Source: Aquilonibacter sp963703325
GTDB lineage: Bacteria > Vulcanimicrobiota > Vulcanimicrobiia > Vulcanimicrobiales > Vulcanimicrobiaceae
Length of the DNA stretch: 64,000 bases
Assembly (NCBI GenBank): GCA_963703325.1
Contig: OY969805.1
Location: forward strand, 744,001 to 808,000
Direction: 5' to 3'
In this document: piece after piece, positions 27,000 through 34,958 of the stretch
Position numbering within the stretch: position 1 is the first letter of the stretch
Layout: each line of letters begins with the position of its first letter
Notes under the pieces: generated by a model
What the model saw: the letters and a program-made list of their open reading frames with translations, nothing else
The model's database searches: none
Told to the model about the DNA's origin: nothing
Translations under genes and position numbers: made by a program

Positions 27000-28520
27000 A
27001 TGGGACGTCGATCGACCGCCGCCTCCTCCTGGACCGCCCGCATGCGAGCGGCCTACGCTTCGGCCGACTTTTCCCAGGCTGCATCCCTGTATGACGAGCG
27101 CGGCATCAACGCCACGCTACCGATCGACCTGGTGCTCATGAGAGCGAGGATCGCACTGCGATGCGATCCCGCCTCGGCCCTGGATCTACTGCTTGGGTAC
27201 CGCAAGCGCTTCGAGCGCAGCCCCGATCAATTCACCGCAGAGGTGTTGCTGGGGTCCGGCTTTGCCGCACTGTTCGACTACACGAGCGCCGACGCACACT
27301 TCGAACGCGCTCGCGTGCTGCTCGATCGCCGCTCTTTAGTGCAGGCGGCAACGCTGGCGAGCACGCGCGCGCGACGCTACATCGGCGAAGCGCGCATCGG
27401 CGATGCCTGGCGCTGCTATGAGGCGACGCTCGTCGACCGCAGCATCGAAGGCGTCATCGAAAGCGAACGGCTCAAGGGCGAGATTCATTGTGTTGAAGGG
27501 CGCTTCGGTGAGCAAGCGCACTCGTTGAACCGTCTGCTCGCGCTCATCGGCGACGGAACCACTGCGCACGTTGGGATCTGGTATGACGCGGTCGCGCAAC
27601 TCAGCCGCCTTGCCTGCGAACTTCCCGCCCCGGTGGCCGCGTCGACCGTCGCAAGCGCGCTCGTTGCGCGCCCAGTGTGGCCATCGGACTTTCGCGCGCA
27701 GCGCTTTGCATCATTGCGATCGCTCGCGTGGTGCAAGGTACTCGCGGGCGACACGCTCGGATCGTTTCGCTACCTGCGTGAAGCCGCGGCGCTCGCCGAC
27801 ACGCTTGGCAGTGCGCCGTTGCGCGCGCTCGTCATGCTCGACCGCGCGCACTTCGCGCATAACGCCGGAGAAGAGCACTGGTGCGCAAACGAGGTCGCGG
27901 CCGCAAGCGAACTGCTGCGCGAAGTCGATTGGTTGCATACGGAAGCCGAAGAACGTTCGGCGCTACCGCTCTTAGCCGAGGTGCTCGCGCCGACCGATCC
28001 CGACGGTGCGGCTGCCGCAATCGCGCGCCACGCGCGGCTCGCGCCGGCACTCGACTCCATTGCGACCGGCGTGCGCGGCCTTGTCTATTTGGCGAATGGC
28101 CGCACGCGGGACGGCGTACGCGATCTCAGCGCCGCGTACGACAGTTTCGATCGTGCCGGCTCTGAATGGCGAGCGGGGAAGGCGGCGCTCGCCCTGGCGA
28201 AGGCGACCGGCGCAACGCGCTGGCGCCTTTTGGCGCTCGAAAACCTCGAATTCTACGCGAGCTCGTGGCTCTTCGCGCAGGCGCAAAGCCTGGGTGACCT
28301 GCCCGCCGCTGCGGAGGCTGTGTCACTAACCCCGATGCAAGAGCGTGTCTTCCACATGATATGCGAAGGTCTCTCGACTGATGCGATCGCGACGCGCCTG
28401 GGCCGAAGCCCCTCGACGATTCGCAATCACATCAAGCTGATCTTCAAAGCGCTGAGCGTTCGATCGCGCGCGGCGCTCGTGGCAAAAGCTGCCAGAGAGG
28501 GTCGATTCTCGCTTCCATGA
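27000..28520 (+). CDS. LuxR-type HTH regulator with TPR-like repeats
   Basis: The 506-residue protein has about 420 residues of helical, TPR-like repeats rich in Ala/Arg. A C-terminal LuxR/FixJ-type HTH follows (LTPMQERVFHMICEGLSTDA, IATRLGRSPSTIRNHIKLIF). The architecture recalls MalT/LAL-type regulators but lacks an N-terminal ATPase, so it may be a shortened relative that senses a protein partner. It overlaps the next gene by ATGA. The target genes are unknown. Confidence 0.82.
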   Translation: MGRRSTAASSWTARMRAAYASADFSQAASLYDERGINATLPIDLVLMRARIALRCDPASALDLLLGYRKRFERSPDQFTAEVLLGSGFAALFDYTSADAHFERARVLLDRRSLVQAATLASTRARRYIGEARIGDAWRCYEATLVDRSIEGVIESERLKGEIHCVEGRFGEQAHSLNRLLALIGDGTTAHVGIWYDAVAQLSRLACELPAPVAASTVASALVARPVWPSDFRAQRFASLRSLAWCKVLAGDTLGSFRYLREAAALADTLGSAPLRALVMLDRAHFAHNAGEEHWCANEVAAASELLREVDWLHTEAEERSALPLLAEVLAPTDPDGAAAAIARHARLAPALDSIATGVRGLVYLANGRTRDGVRDLSAAYDSFDRAGSEWRAGKAALALAKATGATRWRLLALENLEFYASSWLFAQAQSLGDLPAAAEAVSLTPMQERVFHMICEGLSTDAIATRLGRSPSTIRNHIKLIFKALSVRSRAALVAKAAREGRFSLP

Positions 28521-29221
28521 TCGGCGCACACGTCGTTCTTCACCTTGGCCTCTGCAATGCGATGCTCAAGATGCCCGCAGAATCGAGCACCAGGGTTCAT
28601 GTTCGCATCGTCGACCGTCTCGATCATCCGCACGTCGACCAGGATTTCACCCTGAAACGCTACAGCGATTCGACCGCGCCGATCGAGTTCGACTCGCCAC
28701 CAGGACTGTATCAAGTCGTCATCAGTGCGCCGCAATATCGCTGCTCCGCGAGTGACTTTCTCTTCTTCATCGACCAACACAACCGCACGATCACCGAACA
28801 GTTGACCGACGGCGTCGCGACACCGGGGCATCCGATGCTGCTCGACGGCATTGCGCCGCAATCGTTTCTGTATCTATCGCCGACCTACGTGTTGTTCGAT
28901 AAGAGCACGCAGTGCGACAAGCCCGTGCCCGATCCGATCCCCGCGCACATCACGGTCGAGAACGATCAGGATTCGTTTTACGTATGGCTCTACTCCGATC
29001 CGTCGCTGGTTGCGCGCGGGCCGGAGATCATCGCGTTACAACTACAAACGCCGACCGGCGACGAACACTACATCCGGCTCAAGATTCCGTTCCCGCAGCA
29101 GTGGGACGGCGGCCCGGACGAGATTCAATTCAACGTGACCGACAACGAAATCGAATGGCTCTCGGGCCAGCCGACCGGCGTCCTCTTGTGTCCGAAACTC
29201 TTCAAGACCTCAGCCGGCTGA
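28517..29221 (+). CDS. Hypothetical protein coupled to the LuxR/TPR regulator
   Basis: The 234-residue protein starts MIGAHVVLHLGLCNAMLKMP and is mostly beta-rich (VHVRIVDRLDHP, PPGLYQVVISAPQYRC). It has no clear signal peptide or known motif. ATGA overlap with the preceding regulator implies coupled translation. It is the last chromosomal gene before the island; the attachment-site duplicate starts 13 bp after its stop. I do not recognise the family. Confidence 0.65.
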   Translation: MIGAHVVLHLGLCNAMLKMPAESSTRVHVRIVDRLDHPHVDQDFTLKRYSDSTAPIEFDSPPGLYQVVISAPQYRCSASDFLFFIDQHNRTITEQLTDGVATPGHPMLLDGIAPQSFLYLSPTYVLFDKSTQCDKPVPDPIPAHITVENDQDSFYVWLYSDPSLVARGPEIIALQLQTPTGDEHYIRLKIPFPQQWDGGPDEIQFNVTDNEIEWLSGQPTGVLLCPKLFKTSAG

Positions 29222-29233
29222 CGATCGCGGAAT

Positions 29234-29249
29234 TGGCGGGAGCGTGTAG
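29234..29249. repeat. Distal attachment-site copy (displaced tRNA-Sec 3' end)
   Basis: This 16-bp sequence is identical to the last 16 nt of the tRNA-Sec gene, and nothing else of a tRNA is next to it. That is what remains when an element integrates into a tRNA 3' end and supplies its own copy. The preceding bases (CGGAAT) loosely match those beyond the tRNA (GCGAAT) with one base inserted. Confidence 0.85.
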
Positions 29250-29468
29250 TACGCGGACGCCATTTTCCCTGGTATCGTTGTGTGCCGCGCAGTACCGTAA
29301 ATTAAAGCGTTTCCAACTTGGCGCTGCCATTCTGGCGCACCCAGTATCGTTACATGGCCGCTGGTTAGTGGATGGCTAGTGGACAAGGCTACAAGCGACG
29401 GGATGCCCTCGCGCGCGCGCGTTAGGACCTTACGAAATGGCCCGGCGTGCCCCGCCTACGGTGAATTA

Positions 29469-29825
29469 CTATCGCTTGGGCAGGCCGCCCTCGATAATGA
29501 TTTGCACAGGATCAACGACGTCGCCGGATTTGGGTGCCGGCCGGCCCCCGATCCGGTCTAGGAGCTTGTCCGCCGCTTGAATCCGGAGGTTCGGTTGTTC
29601 GGCGCTATGTGCGATCATGTAGAGTATCTCACACATCTCCTCAGCATGGCGCTCTCGACGCGTCCTGCGATCTTCGCCCTCAATCGAGAAGTGACCACGT
29701 CCCGGCCCGGCCTCATCCACACAGCGCGGAGGATTACCGTTTCCAACACCGCGCCTGCTTCCTCCCCAACCGCGACCGTTCGGGCCGCCGTTGCCTTTCC
29801 GCCACGTCGTTGACGATCTCGCCAT
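29469..29825 (-). CDS. DUF5681-like protein, possible small terminase (TerS-like)
   Basis: From ATG 29825 the protein is 118 residues. It has a Gly/Arg-rich N terminus (TTWRKGNGGPNGRGWGG) and a helical part ending AADKLLDRIGGRPAPK. This layout recalls DUF5681 proteins, commonly found beside phage terminase genes. Its place at the end of the island opposite the integrase fits the terS position of phage-inducible islands. A GC-rich hairpin lies just before the start, so translation may be weak. The family assignment is tentative. Confidence 0.5.
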   Translation of the reverse strand: MARSSTTWRKGNGGPNGRGWGGSRRGVGNGNPPRCVDEAGPGRGHFSIEGEDRRTRRERHAEEMCEILYMIAHSAEQPNLRIQAADKLLDRIGGRPAPKSGDVVDPVQIIIEGGLPKR

Positions 29826-29830
29826 GCCGC

Positions 29831-29850
29831 AACCCCGCGCGCGCGGGGTT
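29831..29850. terminator. GC-rich palindrome between ietS-like and DUF5681-like genes
   Basis: A perfect 20-bp palindrome of core AACCCCGC/GCGGGGTT begins right after the subtilase stop and ends 5 nt before the downstream ATG. On the minus strand it is not followed by a U-tract, so it could be a weak terminator, a transcript-stabilising hairpin or a block on translation of the next gene. Confidence 0.4.
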
Positions 29851-32088
29851 TTATGCGCGCCCCGCGCCGCCATCTTGCGGTTCGATACGGATCGGAATCT
29901 CGATCACTGGTTGAAGGGCCTCGAGCTGCGTACGATAGCGCGTAGCGATGCGATCATAGAGATCGGGTACGTCTTTCGCGCTAATTGTCACGACGAGGGC
30001 ATAAGGAATCGGGCGTGGGTTACTTGCGTCGGCTCCGCCCTCGCGCGGGTTATAGTGAACGTCGAACATCGGGTCCTTCAGCCGGGCTCCCTTGAACGTT
30101 CGCTCCTTGCGCAGTACCGTCTCCCACTTGAGGGCGTCCTCACGAAGCTCTTGCTCTGTTTCGAAATCGCTGATCTTAAAGAAGCCTTCGGCGTCAGGTT
30201 GTAGCGGTTCTCGCATTTCCTTTTTGCGCTTGTCCCAGTAGGGCGTGCGCTTGTCTTTGTCCGGCCGAAAGGTCGGAACCAATCCGGAGCGTGTGTAATT
30301 CGATGAGTCCTCGGGGTCGACATCGGTCGCGATACAAAACGTCGCGCGAATCGTAACGTCACCTTCGACGCGCTCGGCCGGCATCGGAATATCTGCGCGT
30401 AGGTACTGACGCGGTTCAAGCATTCCCTGATACAGCACGTATGCCGTGCCCGGTGGGCACTCAACAAGATCGCGAAGGTCTGCCGGTATCGCACCCCATC
30501 CCACCTCGGATGCAGCGTGCGTCGAGGCGTCGGCGTGGTGCACTAGGAGAGCGCGAATCGCGAGGGGATTGATCACTGCCCCAAAATGAGCCCGCAAGCC
30601 AGCTGCGACACGAATTGCGTTCGGCGCGGCAAAACTAGTCCCGCACGTTGATCTCGCCGCTCCATTAGGGGCAGCTCCTGCAACCAAAAACGGCAAATCC
30701 GCGGAGCCGCCAAACGACATGATGTCGGGCTTTGTGACGCCCGGCGATCGCCCGGGTCCGATGCAGCTATATGGTGCTCGGGCCCAGCCGGCGCCAGGCA
30801 GAGTTGCCGATCCAACACTCAGAAGGTTCACGGCATCAGAAGGCGGCTGAATGCGAGCAAGGCCGGCGGCCCGGTCGAGCTCGCCGTCGTTGCCAACGGC
30901 ACTGACCAAGAGCGTTTTGCCTTCGGCTAGAATCTCGTCAAGCTTTGCCGTCCACGGATGAATTTCGTCATCCTCAATAGGGAGGTGCGGTCCAAGACTG
31001 AGGTTGACGAAATCGTAGTGCTGAGTTCCGAGTACATCGACGATCCGATCGAGTACGTCGTAATACTGACCGTCCGGATCAAGGGAGTCCTTATCGAGCA
31101 CGCGATAGTGGTCGACGTTAAAGTATGGCGGCGGGGGCGCTTCGGTCAGAGTACCAAACAGTGCGGCACTCGTGACGTCAGTCCCGTGTTCTTCGAAATC
31201 CGGCAGTGCCGGCCCGACCTTCAACCCCTCTCTCGCAGTCGCCCATTTGTTCAAGGGGCTGTCTTTCGACAAGCCGCCATCAAGGATCGCAACGCGAATT
31301 CCGGCATCCAACGCAGCCGCTTCGGGAAGCGAATAGTGTAGTTCCTTGATCGAGCTTAGTGCCGCTGCGGGACGCATTTCGCGAAGACGCGGCATAGTGC
31401 GCGCAACACGCAGGAATGAGTACTGGCCAAGCTCGTGTAACCGATCGGTGCGCACACGAACCGGCATGAAGCACAAATCCTGAATGTAGTGGCGACGGTC
31501 CACATCGGCAGCAAAGCCAAGCTCTTCCAAGAACTCGTCAAAGCCCTCGATGACGCTATCCCATCCCGAAGGCGCGTGAAGGATGACTTCGAGAGTCTGT
31601 TCAGCATTCGCCGAAGTAAGACGCATGCGTTCTTCGGGAGTCGGAACGCGTAACGTCTCGATTGTGAGAAGCTCGACGTTGCGTTCATCTCGCCTGGGGA
31701 TGTTCTCAGCGAATGCCTTGAATGCGTCCCGCTTGCCGGCAATGAAGATCGCCGTTGATACGCCAGGGTTTCCTTTGTCAGGCTTCACCGTCACCGGTCG
31801 GCTGCCAACCGCTCGAAGGTCGCATTCGCGCAACAGATCGTCCGGAAAGTACGACTTCGCAAAGTAGGTGGGATGCAACGTTAGGACGCCAACGCTGCGG
31901 TCTTCGGGACATGCAGAACTCGGTAGTTCCGAAATCGTTCTTGCAACTTGCGCGGCTTGCGGAGCGAGGCGCTCGCGCTGTTCCGCCCATTCGTAAATAT
32001 GAGCCTTGGGACCACCTCCCTTAACGATCGTTACCGGTCGCGTCAGGCGTTCAGCTTTGCCAAGAAGGTAGCGCGGCGCATCAGGCAT
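29851..32088 (-). CDS. ietS: Subtilase-family serine protease, IetS-like defence component
   Basis: The 745-residue protein has about 260 N-terminal residues without a known motif, then an S8 subtilase domain. The triad is D270 (RVAILDGGLS), H301 (EEHGTDVTSA) and S485 (CGTSFAAPN), with the oxyanion Asn at N400 (AVGNDGE). A C-terminal about 240-residue beta-rich region follows. No signal peptide is seen, so it acts in the cytoplasm. Its ATG overlaps the AAA ATPase stop by 8 bp. An ATPase-subtilase pair of this type is known as IetAS, first described as a plasmid stability/toxin-antitoxin-like module and later as an anti-phage system. All catalytic residues are present. Confidence 0.85.
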   Translation of the reverse strand: MPDAPRYLLGKAERLTRPVTIVKGGGPKAHIYEWAEQRERLAPQAAQVARTISELPSSACPEDRSVGVLTLHPTYFAKSYFPDDLLRECDLRAVGSRPVTVKPDKGNPGVSTAIFIAGKRDAFKAFAENIPRRDERNVELLTIETLRVPTPEERMRLTSANAEQTLEVILHAPSGWDSVIEGFDEFLEELGFAADVDRRHYIQDLCFMPVRVRTDRLHELGQYSFLRVARTMPRLREMRPAAALSSIKELHYSLPEAAALDAGIRVAILDGGLSKDSPLNKWATAREGLKVGPALPDFEEHGTDVTSAALFGTLTEAPPPPYFNVDHYRVLDKDSLDPDGQYYDVLDRIVDVLGTQHYDFVNLSLGPHLPIEDDEIHPWTAKLDEILAEGKTLLVSAVGNDGELDRAAGLARIQPPSDAVNLLSVGSATLPGAGWARAPYSCIGPGRSPGVTKPDIMSFGGSADLPFLVAGAAPNGAARSTCGTSFAAPNAIRVAAGLRAHFGAVINPLAIRALLVHHADASTHAASEVGWGAIPADLRDLVECPPGTAYVLYQGMLEPRQYLRADIPMPAERVEGDVTIRATFCIATDVDPEDSSNYTRSGLVPTFRPDKDKRTPYWDKRKKEMREPLQPDAEGFFKISDFETEQELREDALKWETVLRKERTFKGARLKDPMFDVHYNPREGGADASNPRPIPYALVVTISAKDVPDLYDRIATRYRTQLEALQPVIEIPIRIEPQDGGAGRA

Positions 32089-33217
32089 TGGCTAGCTCTT
32101 TCTGCGCCTTGCGAATTGTTTGGCGTGCCACCCCCGTGAGATCGTGCGCTTGCCGTTGCGAAAGGCCGGCATCAACCAGCGATGCGCTCAGCGCTTTTTT
32201 TTCAGCTCGAGTTAGTCCGCCTACGTATTCGCCAACGAGATCGAGGACTGTCTCGGTGGACGATCTAGAGAGCATGACGGCGCGACGCCTAGCCGACGTG
32301 ATGGTGCGCTCGATATCGCTGAAAGATTGGCCACCAAATAGCTGTGTGAGCGCAGTAAGGAGCGCGTCGCTAAGGTCCTCGTCGCGTAAGAGAGCGGTCA
32401 GGAAAACGCGAACTTGCTCTGGCGACGGGAGACCAAAATCGATAAGCACGTCGAATCGTCTCCAAACAGCCGGATCCAGCAGATCGGGATGGTTAGTCGC
32501 CGCGATTAACAACGATGTGCCGGGCCAATCGTCGAGTTGCTGCAAGAGCACCGTCACGAGTCGCTTGAGCTCGCCGACTTCGACCTGATCGTCGCGACGC
32601 TTCGCAATCGCATCGATCTCATCGAGCAGCAGAACGCAGGGGATGTCCTTGGTATAGTCGAGGACGTTGCGAACGTTCTGGCCTGTCCGTCCCAAAAAAC
32701 TGCTCATTACCGCGCTCAAATCGAGCACAATCAGCGGCAGCTGAAGTTGCTCGGCGATCCAGCGAGCAGCGAGCGTCTTTCCAACGCCCGGGGCGCCAGT
32801 GAATAACGCTGTGCGGGTCGCAACGAGGCCGGCTCGCGAGAGCTCCATCGACCGCTTGCGCTCCTCAATGAGAATGTCGAGCCTATGACGGACGGACGGC
32901 GCCCAGACTGGCTCCCGAGGAACTGTTACAACGGTTTCCACGCGCGCGAGACTCAATCTGGACTCGGCATCGACGGGCAAGGCGGCAACGGCACCGCCTC
33001 GCAAGGGCGAGTTGAGGGTTGGAGCCTCCCGAATTAGGCCGGTGAGCTGCTCGGCGACATCGGGAAGCGATGTGCGCAGGCGACGCCCAATTCGCGCGAT
33101 GTAGGCTCGGATATCCTGCGGGCGACCCGTGAGGGACAGGCGGGCCAAATGGACAAGAAATTCACGAAGTCGTTCATTTTCTTCCACAACGGCGCCGCTG
33201 GGCGTGTTTTCCGGCAT
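32081..33217 (-). CDS. ietA: AAA+ ATPase, IetA-like, with C-terminal HTH
   Basis: From ATG 33217 the protein is 378 residues. An N-terminal helical region precedes an AAA+ domain with Walker A GAPGVGKT (141-148), Walker B CVLLLDE (196-200), sensor AATNH (239-243) and an arginine-finger-like WRRFD (252-256). The last about 35 residues form a Hin/resolvase-like helix-turn-helix (VDAGLSQRQAHDLTGVARQT). The start is chosen because TACACT lies 6 nt upstream with TTGCCA 18 nt before that; a longer frame would read through this promoter. It is the ATPase partner of the subtilase and may autoregulate through the HTH. Confidence 0.85.
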   Translation of the reverse strand: MPENTPSGAVVEENERLREFLVHLARLSLTGRPQDIRAYIARIGRRLRTSLPDVAEQLTGLIREAPTLNSPLRGGAVAALPVDAESRLSLARVETVVTVPREPVWAPSVRHRLDILIEERKRSMELSRAGLVATRTALFTGAPGVGKTLAARWIAEQLQLPLIVLDLSAVMSSFLGRTGQNVRNVLDYTKDIPCVLLLDEIDAIAKRRDDQVEVGELKRLVTVLLQQLDDWPGTSLLIAATNHPDLLDPAVWRRFDVLIDFGLPSPEQVRVFLTALLRDEDLSDALLTALTQLFGGQSFSDIERTITSARRRAVMLSRSSTETVLDLVGEYVGGLTRAEKKALSASLVDAGLSQRQAHDLTGVARQTIRKAQKELANA

Positions 33218-33223
33218 GGAAAC

Positions 33224-33270
33224 AGTGTAGCCCATGGGTAACTTTTTTGGCAAGCCGCAAAAACTTACCC
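33224..33270 (-). promoter_or_regulatory. Predicted ietAS promoter with overlapping inverted repeat
   Basis: On the minus strand TTGCCA (33253-33248) and TACACT (33229-33224) are spaced 18 bp, with the ATG 6 nt after the -10 box. An imperfect inverted repeat GGGTAACTTTTT (33236-33248) / AAAAACTTACCC (33259-33270) covers the -35 box. This makes it a plausible operator for the HTH on the ATPase itself. Confidence 0.5.
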
Positions 33271-33445
33271 GTCGTCGTCTAGTCCAGCATCTTCCGATGG
33301 CCGGCCGGGTCCGGGGGCTCGCCCCCAGAATCTGGCCGCTGGCCGGCGCCCCAAAGCCGCGAGGCAAGCCGACCAACCTGTCCGTTCGCGTGGCCACCCC
33401 ATTACCGCGCGTCTCGCCGGCGCGTGATAATAGATGCCACACGTA

Positions 33446-34186
33446 CTAGGCTTGTCCGCGATCCTTGGCATCGCGCGAGAGTGGGCCATTCTCACTAATA
33501 AAGTCCATAAAAAGCCCAAGGTATATGTCTATGTTTGACCCTAAAGAGATCGGGTCGCTCGCGCGAACATGTAGGTCGCTCTCCGTTGGGAACACGCAGC
33601 CAATCGAAAGCCCCTGGTGCGGCCCGTCAATAGTCGTTCCGCGCAGAGTCCTGGGCGAGTCGTCATGCGCGATCCAGTTGTCTCGAAAGTCTGGTATTTC
33701 GGTTTTCATTCGCTTCATCTGCAGTAGGAAATCAGGATTGGTTGTGAGGTTCAACCCATCGCAAAGCTTCTTGAAGTTCTTCTCGAGTTTGTCGTGCGAG
33801 CCAAGCTTGAGGCCTCGCGGTTCACCATAGTAGTAGCGAATAAAAAGCGCCATCTTGTCGAGCAGTATCTTTGCAAACAAGAAAAATGATTCGATCCAGA
33901 ACTGTATCCCAATGTGGTGCGCTATTTCTCGGGCGGTCACATCAGACAGCGGCGAGTTGTTCACTACGGGGCCCAGCCCGAGTACTTCCAATAGACGCTG
34001 CCGCGCCTCCGACGCCTGCTTGTATGCTCGCTCCTCCGCCAGGTAGTGCTCAACGATCACTCCTAAAAAGTCATAGTAGCGGAGAATTTGGTGCCCCGCG
34101 TAAAACGCGACGTCACCCCGCGGCTTTCGAACGCGCGCGCTTTCGCGTCGTATCCTCCTACCGAGTTCGACAAATCGATCAAGCAT
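33446..34186 (-). CDS. HEPN-like helical protein (putative toxin/defence)
   Basis: From ATG 34186 (one base after the upstream stop) the protein is 246 residues and almost all helical. Near residue 168 it has FRDNWIAHDD, an R-x5-H signature (R168, H174) like the catalytic motif of HEPN ribonucleases. The remainder (ITAREIAHHIGIQF-like helices, RYYYGEPRG) fits no family I can name. It is third in the RES-HEPN-HEPN operon of the island. RNase activity is a hypothesis from the motif only. Confidence 0.6.
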   Translation of the reverse strand: MLDRFVELGRRIRRESARVRKPRGDVAFYAGHQILRYYDFLGVIVEHYLAEERAYKQASEARQRLLEVLGLGPVVNNSPLSDVTAREIAHHIGIQFWIESFFLFAKILLDKMALFIRYYYGEPRGLKLGSHDKLEKNFKKLCDGLNLTTNPDFLLQMKRMKTEIPDFRDNWIAHDDSPRTLRGTTIDGPHQGLSIGCVFPTESDLHVRASDPISLGSNIDIYLGLFMDFISENGPLSRDAKDRGQA

Positions 34187-34187
34187 G

Positions 34188-34934
34188 CTAAGTTGTTGTA
34201 TCCGGGGTGCCTTCAACGAAGCCATGCGCCTTCAGGTATTCGACAAGTTTGTGATTGAAAACCGCGGCGCCATTGGCGACGCCCGGTCCGAGGATCGCCA
34301 CCATCGCATCGACGCTTTTCAGATAGCATGCGCGCGCATCGGCAGCCACGTTCGGCGGAGAATTGAACAGATGCAAGTGTAAGCGACGCTTCTCCCGCAC
34401 GAATGTGAAGAGCGCGGCAATCTCATCTGTTATCACGTCGAGCCCCTGCAGCACGCGTACGCGCTCATCCTGACCCATGCGTTCGAATGTTCTACCAAAT
34501 AGCCGCTTCTGACGCTCCTCGGTCCAATGGTGCTCGCGCCCCTGGACAACGAAAAGCGCACACGAAAGGATCGCTATCATCTCCATCACGGTCCCGCAAA
34601 GGGCGATCGTCGCCAAATAATTCCCTAGGGCGTAGCTGCCCTTGGCGGCACGCAGGGGCCAGACCAAACGATTCAAGTAATTGGGCTCAGCGGGCGCAAC
34701 AAAAACCCGGGCGGTCTCGGTACTAATCTCGCGATATCGATTCGCAATTGCGTCGGCGTCGCTCGCGATCCCCGGCTGACAGAGGTAATTTAGAATTGCC
34801 TCAGATTCGGGCGTTGCATCGCTCGATGCCCACGGCAAATCAACATCGTGAAACGCGAGCGGATTGACGTAGCAGTTCATCAGCACCTGAAAGGTAGGCT
34901 GACTATCGATTTGAAGTTGTTCTTCGTCGCTCAT
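34188..34934 (-). CDS. HEPN-like helical protein (putative, unknown family)
   Basis: The 248-residue protein has a hydrophobic helix at about 103-130 (ALGNYLATIALCGTVMEMIA) of the kind found in HEPN/AbiV-like bundles. The motif FVREKRRLHLHLF at about 178-190 contains R-x5-H (R180, H186). It begins 24 bp after the RES-protein gene and ends one base before the next gene, so the three are one operon. No signal peptide is visible. The family is not certain; the HEPN call rests on helix pattern and motif. Confidence 0.55.
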   Translation of the reverse strand: MSDEEQLQIDSQPTFQVLMNCYVNPLAFHDVDLPWASSDATPESEAILNYLCQPGIASDADAIANRYREISTETARVFVAPAEPNYLNRLVWPLRAAKGSYALGNYLATIALCGTVMEMIAILSCALFVVQGREHHWTEERQKRLFGRTFERMGQDERVRVLQGLDVITDEIAALFTFVREKRRLHLHLFNSPPNVAADARACYLKSVDAMVAILGPGVANGAAVFNHKLVEYLKAHGFVEGTPDTTT

Positions 34935-34958
34935 GACCTTGACCTCATCGTAGGTGCT

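Noticed and set aside
29379..29561. 60-residue rightward ORF near the left end of the island
   Set aside because: It overlaps the DUF5681-like gene on the other strand and has no recognisable feature or start signal.
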